DNA from: Novosphingobium sp. MW5
GTDB lineage: Bacteria; Pseudomonadota; Alphaproteobacteria; Sphingomonadales; Sphingomonadaceae
Direction of reading: 5' to 3'
Length of the DNA: 64,000 nt
Assembly (NCBI GenBank): GCA_025938935.1
Contig: JAPCWB010000001.1
Location: forward strand, 62,001-126,000
A program made the translations under genes and the position numbers. The notes below the pieces were generated by a model. The model did not search any database. It was not told the origin of the DNA and saw nothing but the letters and a program-made list of their open reading frames with translations. This document shows, piece by piece, positions 52,919-62,343 of this stretch (position 1 is its first letter; each line of letters begins with the position of its first letter).

Positions 52919-55843
52919 ATGAAAATGCTGCGCAACCCGGGCATGCATGCCCGCATTCTGGCGAAATCCATCAAGCTGGCGCTGCTCACGGGCACATCTT
53001 TTGGCCTCCTCGCAGTCTCTGCGCAGGCACAGCAGGTTGAGCCAGCTGCGGACGAAGCGACGCAGCCAGCCGAGGCTGATGCGATCGTCGTCACCGGATC
53101 GCGCATTGACCGCGGCGGCTTCACCGCGCCGACGCCGACCACGGTGGTCGGGCAGGATTTCATCCAGCAGCGCGGCATCAACAATATCGGCGACGCGCTG
53201 AACAAGGTCCCGGCCTTCCGCGCAGCCGTTTCACCCAATGCGGGCGGACTGGGCAACACGGGCGCCTTCCTGGCCGACCTTCGCGGTCTTGGCCCGGCGC
53301 GCACGCTGGTCCTTCTGGACCGCGCGCGGTTGCCGCAGACCTTTATTCCGGGCGTTACCGGTTCCGCCGGCACGACCGACCTCAACGTCATTCCCACCGG
53401 CCTTATCAAGACCAGCGATGTCGTCACCGGCGGTGCTTCCGCGGCCTATGGCTCGGACGCTGTTGCGGGCGTGATCAACCTGCAGATGGATGACCGCTTC
53501 GAAGGCATCAAGGGTTCGGTGCAGTATCGCGAAACCGAATACCACGACGCCAAGAACAAGTTCGCCTCGATCGCCGCCGGCACCAGCCTGCTAGACGGCC
53601 GTATGCACATCGTCGCCGGTTTCGAATACAACGACGATGGCGGCACGGCCTATTACAACGATGTGCGCGGTTGGGGTAGTGAGGCGTGGAACCAAGCGAC
53701 CATCACCAACCGCCCGGCAGGCACGCCGTTCAACGTGCTCGGCCCCAACGGAAACTATTACGGCACTGCCAGCAGCGGGGGCGTCATCCTCACTGCGGGT
53801 GCATTGCAGGGACTGGCATTCGTGCCGGGTGCCTCGGGCGGTGTTACCACAACAACCTTTAACCGCGGTCTCAGCAATCTGACCGCCAGTCTGGACTTCT
53901 TCAGCCCCACGGCGATTGCCGCGAACCAGGCCGCAGGCATCTTCAATCGGAATACGCAGCAGCTCCGCCCCGCTCAGGAGCGTTACAACGCCATGGGCAA
54001 GCTGACTTTCGATGCCACCGACAACCTGACCTTCTACTTCGCTCCGCTCTATTCGAACGTGACCAACACGGGCATCATCCTTGTTCGCCGTGACGGTGCT
54101 GGCGCGGGCCCCGGCCTGACCATCGCCAAGGACAATGCCTTTCTGGCGCAGGCCCTGACCCCGGCGCAGCTGGCGCTGGTGCCGGCGGGCGGCCTGACAA
54201 TCGGCTATTCGGGCAATGATTGGGGGCCTAACGTTCGCAAGGTCCAGAACGAGCTGTTGCGCGTCCAGACCGGCTTGAAAGGCAAGTTCGGCGGTTCGTG
54301 GAAGTGGGATCTTTCCTATGTCTACGGCGAGAACAATTCGCACGTTGAGATCTCGAACAATTTCAACACCGCGAACTTCCGCAACGCGCTCGATGCGGTT
54401 TCATCCGGCGGCCAGATCGTCTGTCGGAACGCGGCTGCGGTGGCCCAAGGCTGCGTGCCGATCAACATCCTCGGCAAGCTGAGTGCATCAGATGCGGCGC
54501 GGAGTTACGTGCTCGGCACGGCAACCGGCACGGGCTACACCCGCCTCAGCGACGTTTCCGCCAACATCCAGGGCGAGCCGTTCTCGACCTGGGCAGGCCC
54601 GGTCTCGATCGGCATGGGCGCGGAATACCGCAAGGAATCGATCCGCATCGCTACCGACGGCATTTCGCAGGCCAACGGCTGGCTGACGGGCACGGGCGCC
54701 TCGCTGCCGAAGGTCAGCCAGGACGTGAAGGAAGGCTACTTCGAAACGATCGTCCCGATCGCCAAGGACAGCGCGATCGGCAAGAGCATCGAGTTCAACG
54801 GCGCGGTCCGCGTCACCGATTACAGCACCTCGGGCAGCGTCACGACCTGGAAGGTCGGCGGCACCTGGGAAGTTGTCGACGGGCTGATGTTCCGCGCCAC
54901 CCGTTCGCGTGACATCCGCGCACCAAACCTGATCGAACTGTTCACGCCGCAGGTGCAATCGCTGCCCCTGCCGAACGATCCGCGCGCGGGCGTTGCCCGT
55001 CCGACCAACAACGCGGGCTTCATCGTGGGCGGCAACCCGAACCTGAAGCCGGAAAAGGCACTGACCCAGACTGTCGGTGTAAGCTACCAGCCATCGTTCT
55101 TCGATCGCCTGCGCCTTTCGGTCGATTACTATGACATCAGCATCAAGGGCGCGATCACCTCGACCGGCACGCAAGGCGTGGTCAACAACTGCTTCATCGG
55201 TGGTGTCTACACCGGTAACAGCTGGTGCTCGCTGATCACCTTCGCCAACAACGATCCGGTTGCGGGCCAGATGACTGGCGTGCAGGGCATCACCGCCAAC
55301 GTGGCCGAATTCAAGACCCGCGGCCTCGACTTCTCGGCGAACTATCGCTCGCCGCTCGCCGGCGGCACGCTCACGGTGAACATGCTGGCGACGCACGTGA
55401 TCAAGTTCAAGTCCTCGATCGACGTGTCGACGCTGTTCCCCAATGGCATCGACCGTGCGGGGCAGACGGGTGCCGCATTCGGCGGTCCGGCGGGCCTGCC
55501 GAAGTGGCTGGTCAACCTGACGATGGATTATGAGATTGGCGGTTTCGGTGTGAACACGAACTTCCGCTACATCTCGAAATCGCGCCAGAACAACGGCCTG
55601 TTCGGACCTGACCAGGCGGGCTACGATCCGGCGCTGGCAACCAGCATCACCGACAACAACATTCCGGCAGTTGCCTACGTCGACCTTGGCCTGCGTTACA
55701 ACTTCGGCTCGGACAAGCGGTTCCAAGTCTATGTCAATGTCGACAACCTGTTCGACAAGGACCCGCCGCTGCCGGCCAACGGAAGTGCCTATTACGACCT
55801 GATGGGCCGGACCTACAAGGCAGGCGTGCGCTTCAAGTTCTAA
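52919..55843 (+). CDS. TonB-dependent outer-membrane receptor
   Basis: A 974-residue ligand-gated transporter for an oligosaccharide or similar large substrate. A signal peptide runs to the AQAQ region near residue 39, then a possible TonB box DAIVVTGSRI. The plug domain starts TPTTVVGQDFIQQRGINNIG and includes RGLGPARTLVLLDRARLP and GGASAAYGSDAVAGVINL. The barrel follows with LSVDYYDISIKGAI and ends with a C-terminal YKAGVRFKF carrying the final Phe. The ATG at 52919 follows GGGAGGGA. Two operators stand upstream and a 14-bp hairpin follows. Its neighbours (sulfatase, esterase, GH2) suggest a sulfated or acylated plant or algal glycan. Confidence 0.92.
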   Translation: MKMLRNPGMHARILAKSIKLALLTGTSFGLLAVSAQAQQVEPAADEATQPAEADAIVVTGSRIDRGGFTAPTPTTVVGQDFIQQRGINNIGDALNKVPAFRAAVSPNAGGLGNTGAFLADLRGLGPARTLVLLDRARLPQTFIPGVTGSAGTTDLNVIPTGLIKTSDVVTGGASAAYGSDAVAGVINLQMDDRFEGIKGSVQYRETEYHDAKNKFASIAAGTSLLDGRMHIVAGFEYNDDGGTAYYNDVRGWGSEAWNQATITNRPAGTPFNVLGPNGNYYGTASSGGVILTAGALQGLAFVPGASGGVTTTTFNRGLSNLTASLDFFSPTAIAANQAAGIFNRNTQQLRPAQERYNAMGKLTFDATDNLTFYFAPLYSNVTNTGIILVRRDGAGAGPGLTIAKDNAFLAQALTPAQLALVPAGGLTIGYSGNDWGPNVRKVQNELLRVQTGLKGKFGGSWKWDLSYVYGENNSHVEISNNFNTANFRNALDAVSSGGQIVCRNAAAVAQGCVPINILGKLSASDAARSYVLGTATGTGYTRLSDVSANIQGEPFSTWAGPVSIGMGAEYRKESIRIATDGISQANGWLTGTGASLPKVSQDVKEGYFETIVPIAKDSAIGKSIEFNGAVRVTDYSTSGSVTTWKVGGTWEVVDGLMFRATRSRDIRAPNLIELFTPQVQSLPLPNDPRAGVARPTNNAGFIVGGNPNLKPEKALTQTVGVSYQPSFFDRLRLSVDYYDISIKGAITSTGTQGVVNNCFIGGVYTGNSWCSLITFANNDPVAGQMTGVQGITANVAEFKTRGLDFSANYRSPLAGGTLTVNMLATHVIKFKSSIDVSTLFPNGIDRAGQTGAAFGGPAGLPKWLVNLTMDYEIGGFGVNTNFRYISKSRQNNGLFGPDQAGYDPALATSITDNNIPAVAYVDLGLRYNFGSDKRFQVYVNVDNLFDKDPPLPANGSAYYDLMGRTYKAGVRFKF

Positions 55844-55849
55844 GCCTCT

Positions 55850-55886
55850 TCGGCGCCGGACAGACCTCTCCCCTGTCCGGCGCCGA
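55850..55886 (+). terminator. strong hairpin after the TonB receptor gene
   Basis: TCGGCGCCGGACAG (55850-55863) and CTGTCCGGCGCCGA (55873-55886) form a perfect 14-bp stem with a 9-base loop, 6 bases after the stop. The T-run expected of an intrinsic terminator is missing, so it may stabilise the receptor mRNA or cause partial termination before the esterase. Confidence 0.6.
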
Positions 55887-55913
55887 TTGACTGTTGATCC
55901 TGAGAGGACTGCC

Positions 55914-57530
55914 ATGATGCGCTTGAAATCAACAGTTTGTCTGGCGAGCCTGCTCATCGCCCTGTCCGCGTCCAGCGTTTGCGCAAAGTCGGCACCGGCG
56001 CCTTCCGCGCGGGTGCAGACTGACAGCGGCGCGGTGGAGGGCAAGCGCCTCGACGGTGGCATCACGGCCTATCTCGGCCTTCCCTATGCCGCCCCACCGG
56101 TGCGCGACCTCAGGTGGAGGGATCCGCAGCCGGTTCCTGCATGGACTGGCACATATCATGCGGACCGCCTCGCGCCGCAGTGCACCCAGCCGCAGCGCAA
56201 TGTCCTTGCCAATCAGTATGGCGGGGCAGAGGTAACGAGCGAAGACTGTCTTTACCTCAACGTCTGGACACGGCCCGCGCTGAAGAAGGCCCCGGTGATT
56301 GTTTACATCCACGGCGGTGCCTTCTTTATCGGCTCGGCCGGAATGCCGCTCTATGCCGGGGACTCGGTAGCGCGGCAGGGGGCAGTCTTCGTCACCCTGA
56401 ACTACCGCCTGGGCGCGCTGGGCTTCATGGCTCATCCCGAGCTGTCGGCGGAATCGCCGCACAAGACTTCCGGCAATTACGGCTTCCTGGACCAGATCGC
56501 CGCGCTCAGATGGGTGCGCCGCAACATTGCGAAGTTCGGCGGCGATCCGGAAAACGTCACGATCGTCGGGCAGTCGGCTGGCTCGATGTCGGTCCTTGCC
56601 CTGCAGGCCAGCCCGCTGGCCAAGGGCCTGTTCCACCGCGCCGTGGGCATGAGCGGCGGCCTGATTGGCGGACCTTCAGACATGCCCTCGCTTGCCGTCG
56701 CCGAGGCCGAAGGGGTCAAGCTGCAAAACCACTTCAAGGCCGCCAGCCTTGCGCAGCTGCGCACCCTGCCCGCGGACAGCATCGTCGTGCCGCGCACGCC
56801 CAGCGGACCCAAGGTCGGGCCGGTGCAGGACGGTCATGTCCTGCCGAAAAAGATCGAGACCATCTTTGCCGAGGGCGCGCAGAACGACGTTCCTCTGCTG
56901 CTGGGCTTCACACACGACGAATCGTTCGGCGGCTTTGGCCCAATCAGCGGGCTGGACGATTACCGCGCAAAGGCCGCCGCGCGCTTTGGGACACGTGCCG
57001 AGGCCTTCCTGGCACTCTATCCGGCGGCCAATGATTCCGAAGCCAAGGCGCAGGCCCGCGCGGCGGACCGCGACAGCACCATGGCTTCCAGCATGGCCAG
57101 CTGGGCCGAAGCGCAGCTCCAGCGCGGCCGCAAGCCGGTCTATACCTACCAGTTCAGCCGCGCGCACAGCTATGCCCCGGGTGTTAAGTTCAGCGACCTC
57201 GATCCGGCGACGGCAGGCGCCTATCACACGTCCGAAGTGCCGTTCTGGCTGGGCACGCTCGACAGCTTCAACAAATACCGCACGACCCGTGCCTGGACCC
57301 CGGCAGACCGTGCACTCAGCGAGAAAATGACGCGTGCGCTCGTGGCCTTTGCGCGAACCGGCAGGCCCGCCGCGGATGGCACAAGATGGCCGTCCTATGA
57401 TCCAAAATCGCCGATGCTGATGGAGTTTGCGGTCGATCAGCAGGTCGCGCCATGGCCTGACAGGCGTAAGTTCGACTTTTTCCGCGAATTGGCCCGGCCC
57501 AATATGGCCACCGGGGCGCTGCGCGACTAA
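55914..57530 (+). CDS. type B carboxylesterase, exported
   Basis: A 538-residue esterase with a Sec signal peptide (LKSTVCLASLLIALSASSVCA). The oxyanion motif VIVYIHGGAFFIGSAG, the nucleophile elbow VGQSAGSMSV (Ser about residue 221), SEDCLYLNVWT and the GFTHDESFGGFG acidic region are all present. The ATG at 55914 follows GAGAGG and is closely followed by a second ATG. It is intact, unlike the frameshifted relative at 515-2064. Sitting between TonB receptor and GH2 it likely strips acyl groups from the imported or surface-bound glycan. Substrate unknown. Confidence 0.88.
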   Translation: MMRLKSTVCLASLLIALSASSVCAKSAPAPSARVQTDSGAVEGKRLDGGITAYLGLPYAAPPVRDLRWRDPQPVPAWTGTYHADRLAPQCTQPQRNVLANQYGGAEVTSEDCLYLNVWTRPALKKAPVIVYIHGGAFFIGSAGMPLYAGDSVARQGAVFVTLNYRLGALGFMAHPELSAESPHKTSGNYGFLDQIAALRWVRRNIAKFGGDPENVTIVGQSAGSMSVLALQASPLAKGLFHRAVGMSGGLIGGPSDMPSLAVAEAEGVKLQNHFKAASLAQLRTLPADSIVVPRTPSGPKVGPVQDGHVLPKKIETIFAEGAQNDVPLLLGFTHDESFGGFGPISGLDDYRAKAAARFGTRAEAFLALYPAANDSEAKAQARAADRDSTMASSMASWAEAQLQRGRKPVYTYQFSRAHSYAPGVKFSDLDPATAGAYHTSEVPFWLGTLDSFNKYRTTRAWTPADRALSEKMTRALVAFARTGRPAADGTRWPSYDPKSPMLMEFAVDQQVAPWPDRRKFDFFRELARPNMATGALRD

Positions 57531-57536
57531 CCTGTC

Positions 57537-57548
57537 TTACTCGAGTAA
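57537..57548. repeat. 12-bp palindrome upstream of the GH2 gene
   Basis: TTACTCGAGTAA, a perfect palindrome between the esterase stop and the GH2 start. It overlaps the beginning of the ribosome-binding region AAAGGA, so a bound regulator or RNA structure could affect GH2 translation. Confidence 0.35.
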
Positions 57549-57559
57549 AGGAAACCGAC

Positions 57560-60268
57560 GTGGCCCGAGGATTGAAGCAGGCAGTCTGCCTTGTTGCGGC
57601 AATCGCCCTTCTCTCCCCGCTACAGGCTGCGCAGGCCCGCCCCTCTGCAACCCAGACCGCATCTGAGGTGCGTTCCTCCATCCCGCTAGCGCGGGGCTGG
57701 CGGTTCAAGCTCGACCCGGCGCAGACCGGTCCCGAGGCGGCTGGCTACGACGATTCCGGCTGGGCCACGGTCAGCGTGCCGCACACCTGGAACCGCGTCG
57801 GCTATTACATCCCGAATCCTCAAACCCACATCAACACCGCGCAGAACGTCGACAAGACGATGGGCGTGGGCTGGTACCGGCTGAACTTCGCCACCCCCGC
57901 CAAGGCGCAGGGCAAGCGCGCCTGGCTGCAGTTCGACGCGGCCAGCCGGGTTGCGGAAATATGGGTCAACGGCAAACGCATCGGCGAGCACAAGGGCGGC
58001 TTTTCTCGCTTCCGCTTTGACGTCACCGATGCGCTGAACGCCTCGGGCAGCAACCTGCTGGCGGTCCGGGTGGACAATTCCAAGCCCGCCGTGGGGTCGG
58101 CCACGGCCGATGCCTTGCCGCTGGCCGGGGATTTCTTTGTCCATGGCGGCCTCTATCGCCCCGCCTCGCTGATCCTCACCGATGACGTCCACGTCACACT
58201 CGCCGATCACGGCGGCAACGGCCTGCGGGCAGAGACGCTGTCGGTTGCGGGCACCAAGGCTGCCGTGGGAGTCACCGCGCGCCTGAAGAACGACGGCAGT
58301 GCGCCCGCCACAGTCTCGGCAACCGCTCGGCTGGTTGACCGCGCCGGACGGACGGCGGCCAGCCAGTCGCGCCAGATCATCATTGCCAAGGGCGCGGAAG
58401 CGGACTTCGCCGCCACGCTCCACGTCGCGTCCGCGCGGCTGTGGAACGGGGTGAAAGACCCCTATCTCTACACGCTCCATGTCGATCTGCGCCGCGCCGA
58501 TGGAACGGTGATCGACCGCGTCAGCCAGCCCTTCGGCATCCGCCAGATCCGCATCGATCCGGAAAAGGGCTTCTTCCTTAACGGCAAGTCCTATCCCCTG
58601 CGCGGCGTTGGCTATCACCAGGACCGCGAGGGCAAGGGCTGGGCGGTCGATGCCAAGGACATCGAGGGCGATATCCTAGCCATGCGCGAGATGGGCGCGA
58701 ATTCGCTGCGGCTCACCCATTACCAGCACGGCCAGCCGGTTCACGACGTTGCCGACCGCTACGGCCTGATCCTGTGGGACGAGATTCCGCTGGTGTCGCA
58801 GTGGGTGCTGGGCGGCTCCCCCTCCGCCTCGCCCGGGCTCGTCGCCAATGCGCGCCAGCAGCTTGAGGAGCTCATCGCCCAGAACCGCAACCATGCCTCG
58901 GTGGCGACATGGGGCATCGCAAACGAAGTGGACTTCGGCAACTCGCTTCCCGCATTCCTGACCGGCGGCACCGGCACCCCGCCCGATCCGTTGCCGCTGC
59001 TGCGCGAGCTCAACACGCTTGCCCGCAAGCTCGATCCCAAGCGGCCCACGGCCCTCGCCACCTGCTGCGAAGGTCGCCTGTTCGCATCGAACGTGGAGGT
59101 GCCCATCGTGGCGCCGGAAGTCGACCTGTCCGGCGCCAACCGCTATTTCGGCTGGTATTACGGCAAGCCTAACGAACTTGGCGCCTCGCTTGACGGCCTG
59201 CGCGCCGCGCGGCCTACCCAGCCGCTCGCCGTCACCGAGTACGGTGCGGGCGGTGCCACCACGATCCACACCGACAACCCCGAGGCCGGCCCGCCGGATC
59301 CGCGCGGCCGCGTGCAGCCTGAGGAAGTGGAGAGCCTTGTCCACGAAGTGAACTGGGGCCAGCTCAAGGACCGCCAGTACCTCTGGGCGACATGGCTTTG
59401 GGTCGGGTTCGATTTCGCCAGCACCGTGCGCCAGGAAGGCGACGCGGTAGACATCAATACCAAGGGCCTGATCACCTTCGACCGCAAGATCCGCAAGGAT
59501 GCCTACTATTTCTACAAGGCGAACTGGTCCACCAACCCAACCGTCCACATTACCGGCCGCCGCTATGCCGACCGCGCCTATTCGGTTACCGACGTGCGGG
59601 TTTACAGCAATGCCCCGCAGACCGAACTGGTGGTCAACGGCAAGTCGCTGGGCAAGCTGGCAGCTTGCAACAACCGCATCTGCGTGTGGAAGGGCGTGCG
59701 CCTTGCCAGCGGCAGCAACACGGTTCTTGCCCGCGGCAATTTCGCCGGCCGGGCAGTGACCGACCAGGTGACCTGGCAACTCGCCCCCGCTAATGCGCGC
59801 TCATTCCGCATCGATGCCGGTGCGCTCGTGGCGGGCAAGAGCGCACAGGGCCAGTTCGGCTCGGACATTTTTTTCATGGGAGGCCAGATCGGTTCGGTAG
59901 ATAAACCGGCCGACTATGGCCGACCGGCCCAGCCCGCAGCGATCCGCAACACGCAGGACCGGGACATCGCCGCCACATACCGCGCGGGCAAGTTCGCCTA
60001 TCGCGTGCCAACGGGCAGAGGCCGGTACAAGGTGACGCTCACCTTCGTCGAACCTGCTCTCGGTGAAGGCGAGCGCCTGTTCGATGTCGTCGCCAACGGG
60101 ACCAAGGTATTGCCCGCGCTCGATATTGCGAGCCTCGCCGGAGCTCCGCTCACCGAAGTGCAACGCAGCTTCGAGACCAATGTCACCGCAGACGAACTCG
60201 AGATCGCTTTCGCGGCGGTAAAGGGAGAAGCGCTCGTTTCCGGCATAGTTGTGGAACGGCTCGATTGA
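57560..60268 (+). CDS. glycoside hydrolase family 2 protein with C-terminal malectin-like domain
   Basis: A 902-residue exported glycosidase, beta-galactosidase/beta-glucuronidase type. A signal peptide ends near AQA. The sugar-binding domain includes PHTWNRVGYYIPNPQ and GVGWYRLNF; then an Ig-like sandwich and the TIM barrel with RGVGYHQDREGKGWAV, the acid/base Glu in GIANEVDF (E456) and the nucleophile Glu in VTEYGAGG (E560). After a further Ig-like region comes a malectin-like carbohydrate-binding domain (from about 750, RIDAGALVAGKSAQGQFGSD). The start is a GTG at 57560 following AAAGGA. The neighbourhood (sulfatase, TonB receptor, esterase) suggests action on a sulfated galactan or pectic side chain, but specificity cannot be read off. 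Confidence 0.87.
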   Translation: MARGLKQAVCLVAAIALLSPLQAAQARPSATQTASEVRSSIPLARGWRFKLDPAQTGPEAAGYDDSGWATVSVPHTWNRVGYYIPNPQTHINTAQNVDKTMGVGWYRLNFATPAKAQGKRAWLQFDAASRVAEIWVNGKRIGEHKGGFSRFRFDVTDALNASGSNLLAVRVDNSKPAVGSATADALPLAGDFFVHGGLYRPASLILTDDVHVTLADHGGNGLRAETLSVAGTKAAVGVTARLKNDGSAPATVSATARLVDRAGRTAASQSRQIIIAKGAEADFAATLHVASARLWNGVKDPYLYTLHVDLRRADGTVIDRVSQPFGIRQIRIDPEKGFFLNGKSYPLRGVGYHQDREGKGWAVDAKDIEGDILAMREMGANSLRLTHYQHGQPVHDVADRYGLILWDEIPLVSQWVLGGSPSASPGLVANARQQLEELIAQNRNHASVATWGIANEVDFGNSLPAFLTGGTGTPPDPLPLLRELNTLARKLDPKRPTALATCCEGRLFASNVEVPIVAPEVDLSGANRYFGWYYGKPNELGASLDGLRAARPTQPLAVTEYGAGGATTIHTDNPEAGPPDPRGRVQPEEVESLVHEVNWGQLKDRQYLWATWLWVGFDFASTVRQEGDAVDINTKGLITFDRKIRKDAYYFYKANWSTNPTVHITGRRYADRAYSVTDVRVYSNAPQTELVVNGKSLGKLAACNNRICVWKGVRLASGSNTVLARGNFAGRAVTDQVTWQLAPANARSFRIDAGALVAGKSAQGQFGSDIFFMGGQIGSVDKPADYGRPAQPAAIRNTQDRDIAATYRAGKFAYRVPTGRGRYKVTLTFVEPALGEGERLFDVVANGTKVLPALDIASLAGAPLTEVQRSFETNVTADELEIAFAAVKGEALVSGIVVERLD

Positions 60269-60298
60269 GCGGGCGTGACGGGAAATCGTGAGGCGTAG

Positions 60299-60862
60299 AA
60301 GCGGACCGCATTTGGCCTCGGCGCGCTCAGCATCTTCCTCTACGTCGGTGCGGAAGTCGCGATCGGCTCGATCATCGTCAATTACCTCCAGCTGTCCGAT
60401 GTCATGGGCCTCAATTCCGAGGCCGCGGGCAAGATGATCGGGATTTACTGGGGCGGCGCCATGGTCGGCCGCTTCATCGGTTCGGCCCTGCTGCGCTTCC
60501 TCAGCCCCGGCAAGGTCCTCGCCGGCGCGGCGCTTGCTGCCATAACCTTGCTCGCCATTTCGACCCAGACCACAGGCCATGTTGCCGGATACAGCCTGCT
60601 GGCAGTCGGCCTCGCCAATTCGATCATGTTCCCGACGATCTTCTCGCTCGCCTGCGAAAAGCTCGGCAGCCGCGCCGCCGATGGCTCGGGCATCATCAAT
60701 GTGGCGATCTTTGGCGGTGCGGTGATCCCGCTGATCACCGGGATGATTGCCGACATTACCGGCAGCCTTGGCATGTCTTTCATCCTGCCCGCCATCTGCT
60801 ACGCAGTGATCGCCGGCTTCGGCTGGTACGCCCGCCGCCCGGCGGTCGGAGATCAGGCCTAA
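60299..60862 (+). pseudogene. truncated FucP-type MFS sugar transporter (N-terminal half missing)
   Basis: About 188 codons that encode the C-terminal half of a sugar:H+ symporter of the FucP/GluP type, including ALSIFLYVGAEVAIGSIIVN, MIGIYWGGAMVGRFIGSALL and NSIMFPTIFSLACEKLG. The frame opens at 60299, directly after a stop codon and only 30 bases after the GH2 stop, and no start precedes a Met at 60404. Full-length relatives have about 420 residues. The missing first six helices cannot be supplied by another frame nearby, so this is a deletion in the genome or a collapsed assembly. An intact gene here would import the sugar released by the GH2 enzyme. Confidence 0.8.
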
Positions 60863-60872
60863 AAGACTCCCG

Positions 60873-62085
60873 ATGACCAGCGCCCCCCGTCCCCGTTACC
60901 GAGCTTTTCCTGCTGGCGCTGATCCTGATTTTCAGCGTGCCCTATCTGGTCTGGCGGCTGGGCAAGACCGATCACTGGGCGCCCTTGGTGGTAGTGCAGA
61001 TTGTCGCGGGCATCCTGCTGGGGCCGGGCGTTCTCGGCGCGGCGCTGCCGGGATACTATACGCTGATCTTCACGCCGCAGGTTATCGGCGCGTTGAACGG
61101 CATCGCCTGGTGGGCGGTCATGCTGTTCGTCTTCGTGGCGGGGCTTGAACTGGATTTCCGCGAAGCCTGGCGAAGCCGCCGCGATACCGCGGTCACCGCC
61201 GGGCTGGCGATGGTCATGCCGATGGCGCTGGGTGCGGCTGTTGCGGCTGGGCTACTGCACTTCGGCACCCCGGCATCTTGGATGGGTGCCAAGGGGCAGG
61301 ACTGGCAATTCGTCACCGGCATCGGCATGGCCTGCGCCGTCACTGCCTTGCCGATCCTCGTCCTTTTCCTGACCAAGCTCGGCATCCTGCGCAGTCCGCT
61401 GGGACAGCGCATCTTGCGCTATGCCAGTCTGGATGACGTGATCATCTGGGGCGTGCTGGCGGTGATCCTGCTCGATTGGGAGCGGATGGAACGGCAGGCC
61501 GGTTTCATCGTCGGGTTCGGCTTTGCGGTCTGGGCAGTGCGCCGATTAATGTTAGCCATCCCCCAGCGCGACCGCTGGTATTGCGCGCTGTTTTGGCTGG
61601 CAGCCTGCGGGTTTCTTGCCGACTGGTCGGGCCTGCATTACATGGTGGGCGCCTTCCTGGCGGGTGCCGCGCTTGATGCCGAATGGTTTGGCCTGGACGA
61701 GATGGACCGGTTCCGCGACGTGGTCCTGCTGGCCTTCATGCCGGTTTTCTTCCTGTCGACCGGCCTTCGCACAAGCTGGGACATCGGCGGTTATGCCATC
61801 TTCGGCATAAGCCTGATCCTGCTGGCTGCGATGGTGATCGGCAAGCTGGCCGGTGTCGGCCTCGCAGGCCGGATCCTGGGGTGGAAAAAGGGCGAAGCCA
61901 CCGCCATCGGCTGGCTCCTGCAAACAAAGGCGCTGATCATGATCATCTTCGTCAGCGTGCTGCTCGACAAGCAGCTGATCACCAACGGAACCTTCACCGC
62001 ATTGCTGCTTGCCGCACTCGGCAGCACAATGCTGACGATACCCATGGTGAGCTCACGGATATCGCAGATGAAGTCCGGGCAATAA
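60873..62085 (+). CDS. cation/proton antiporter (CPA2/Kef-like), frameshifted near the start
   Basis: A membrane protein of about 403 residues with 11-13 hydrophobic segments, of the sodium/hydrogen or potassium/hydrogen exchanger family. Core motifs are VAGILLGPGVLGAALPG, AVMLFVFVAGLELDFREAW, MACAVTALPILVLFL, and FLAGAALDAEWFGLDEMD, with MPVFFLSTGLRT near the end. The natural start, ATG 60873, is out of frame with the body: the tract of six C at 60883-60888 has one base too many, and removing it gives MTSAPVPVTELFLLALILIF. Without it the body would need the GTG at 60937. It lies downstream of the truncated transporter and may belong to the same transcript. Confidence 0.82.
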
Positions 62086-62191
62086 GTGCTCACGGTTTTT
62101 CGATAGTGCTGTCACCCGCGGTATTGGGCGCTGGTTGCGTCTAGCGAACGGCTTCGAAAAGTTCACTCGCGCCCAACCAGAGCCGAACACC

Positions 62192-62237
62192 ATCCCCCTG
62201 TCTGCAGCGCCCGCTTGAATTCGGCGGACAGGGGGAT
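62192..62237. repeat. inverted repeat with 11-bp perfect arms
   Basis: ATCCCCCTGTC (62192-62202) and GACAGGGGGAT (62227-62237) around 24 bases, in the 258-bp gap before the second ABC-F gene. No T-run follows, so it is not a standard terminator; it could be a terminator for the antiporter mRNA or a trace of a lost element. Confidence 0.4.
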
Positions 62238-62343
62238 TAGATCTCGCCTCACAGGGCCAGACCATTGGCCGCACTAGGAGGAAGAAATGGACCGGAAGAC
62301 GCGCTGATTTCGCTCGTCATTCATTTGTTATTCCGGTGCCATC

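Noticed and set aside
55850..55886. Classical rho-independent terminator
   Set aside because: The stem is excellent, but no T-run follows, so termination is listed only as possible.
62086..62343. A small gene in the gap before the second ABC-F gene
   Set aside because: Short frames there lack start signals and any recognisable sequence; only the inverted repeat stands out.
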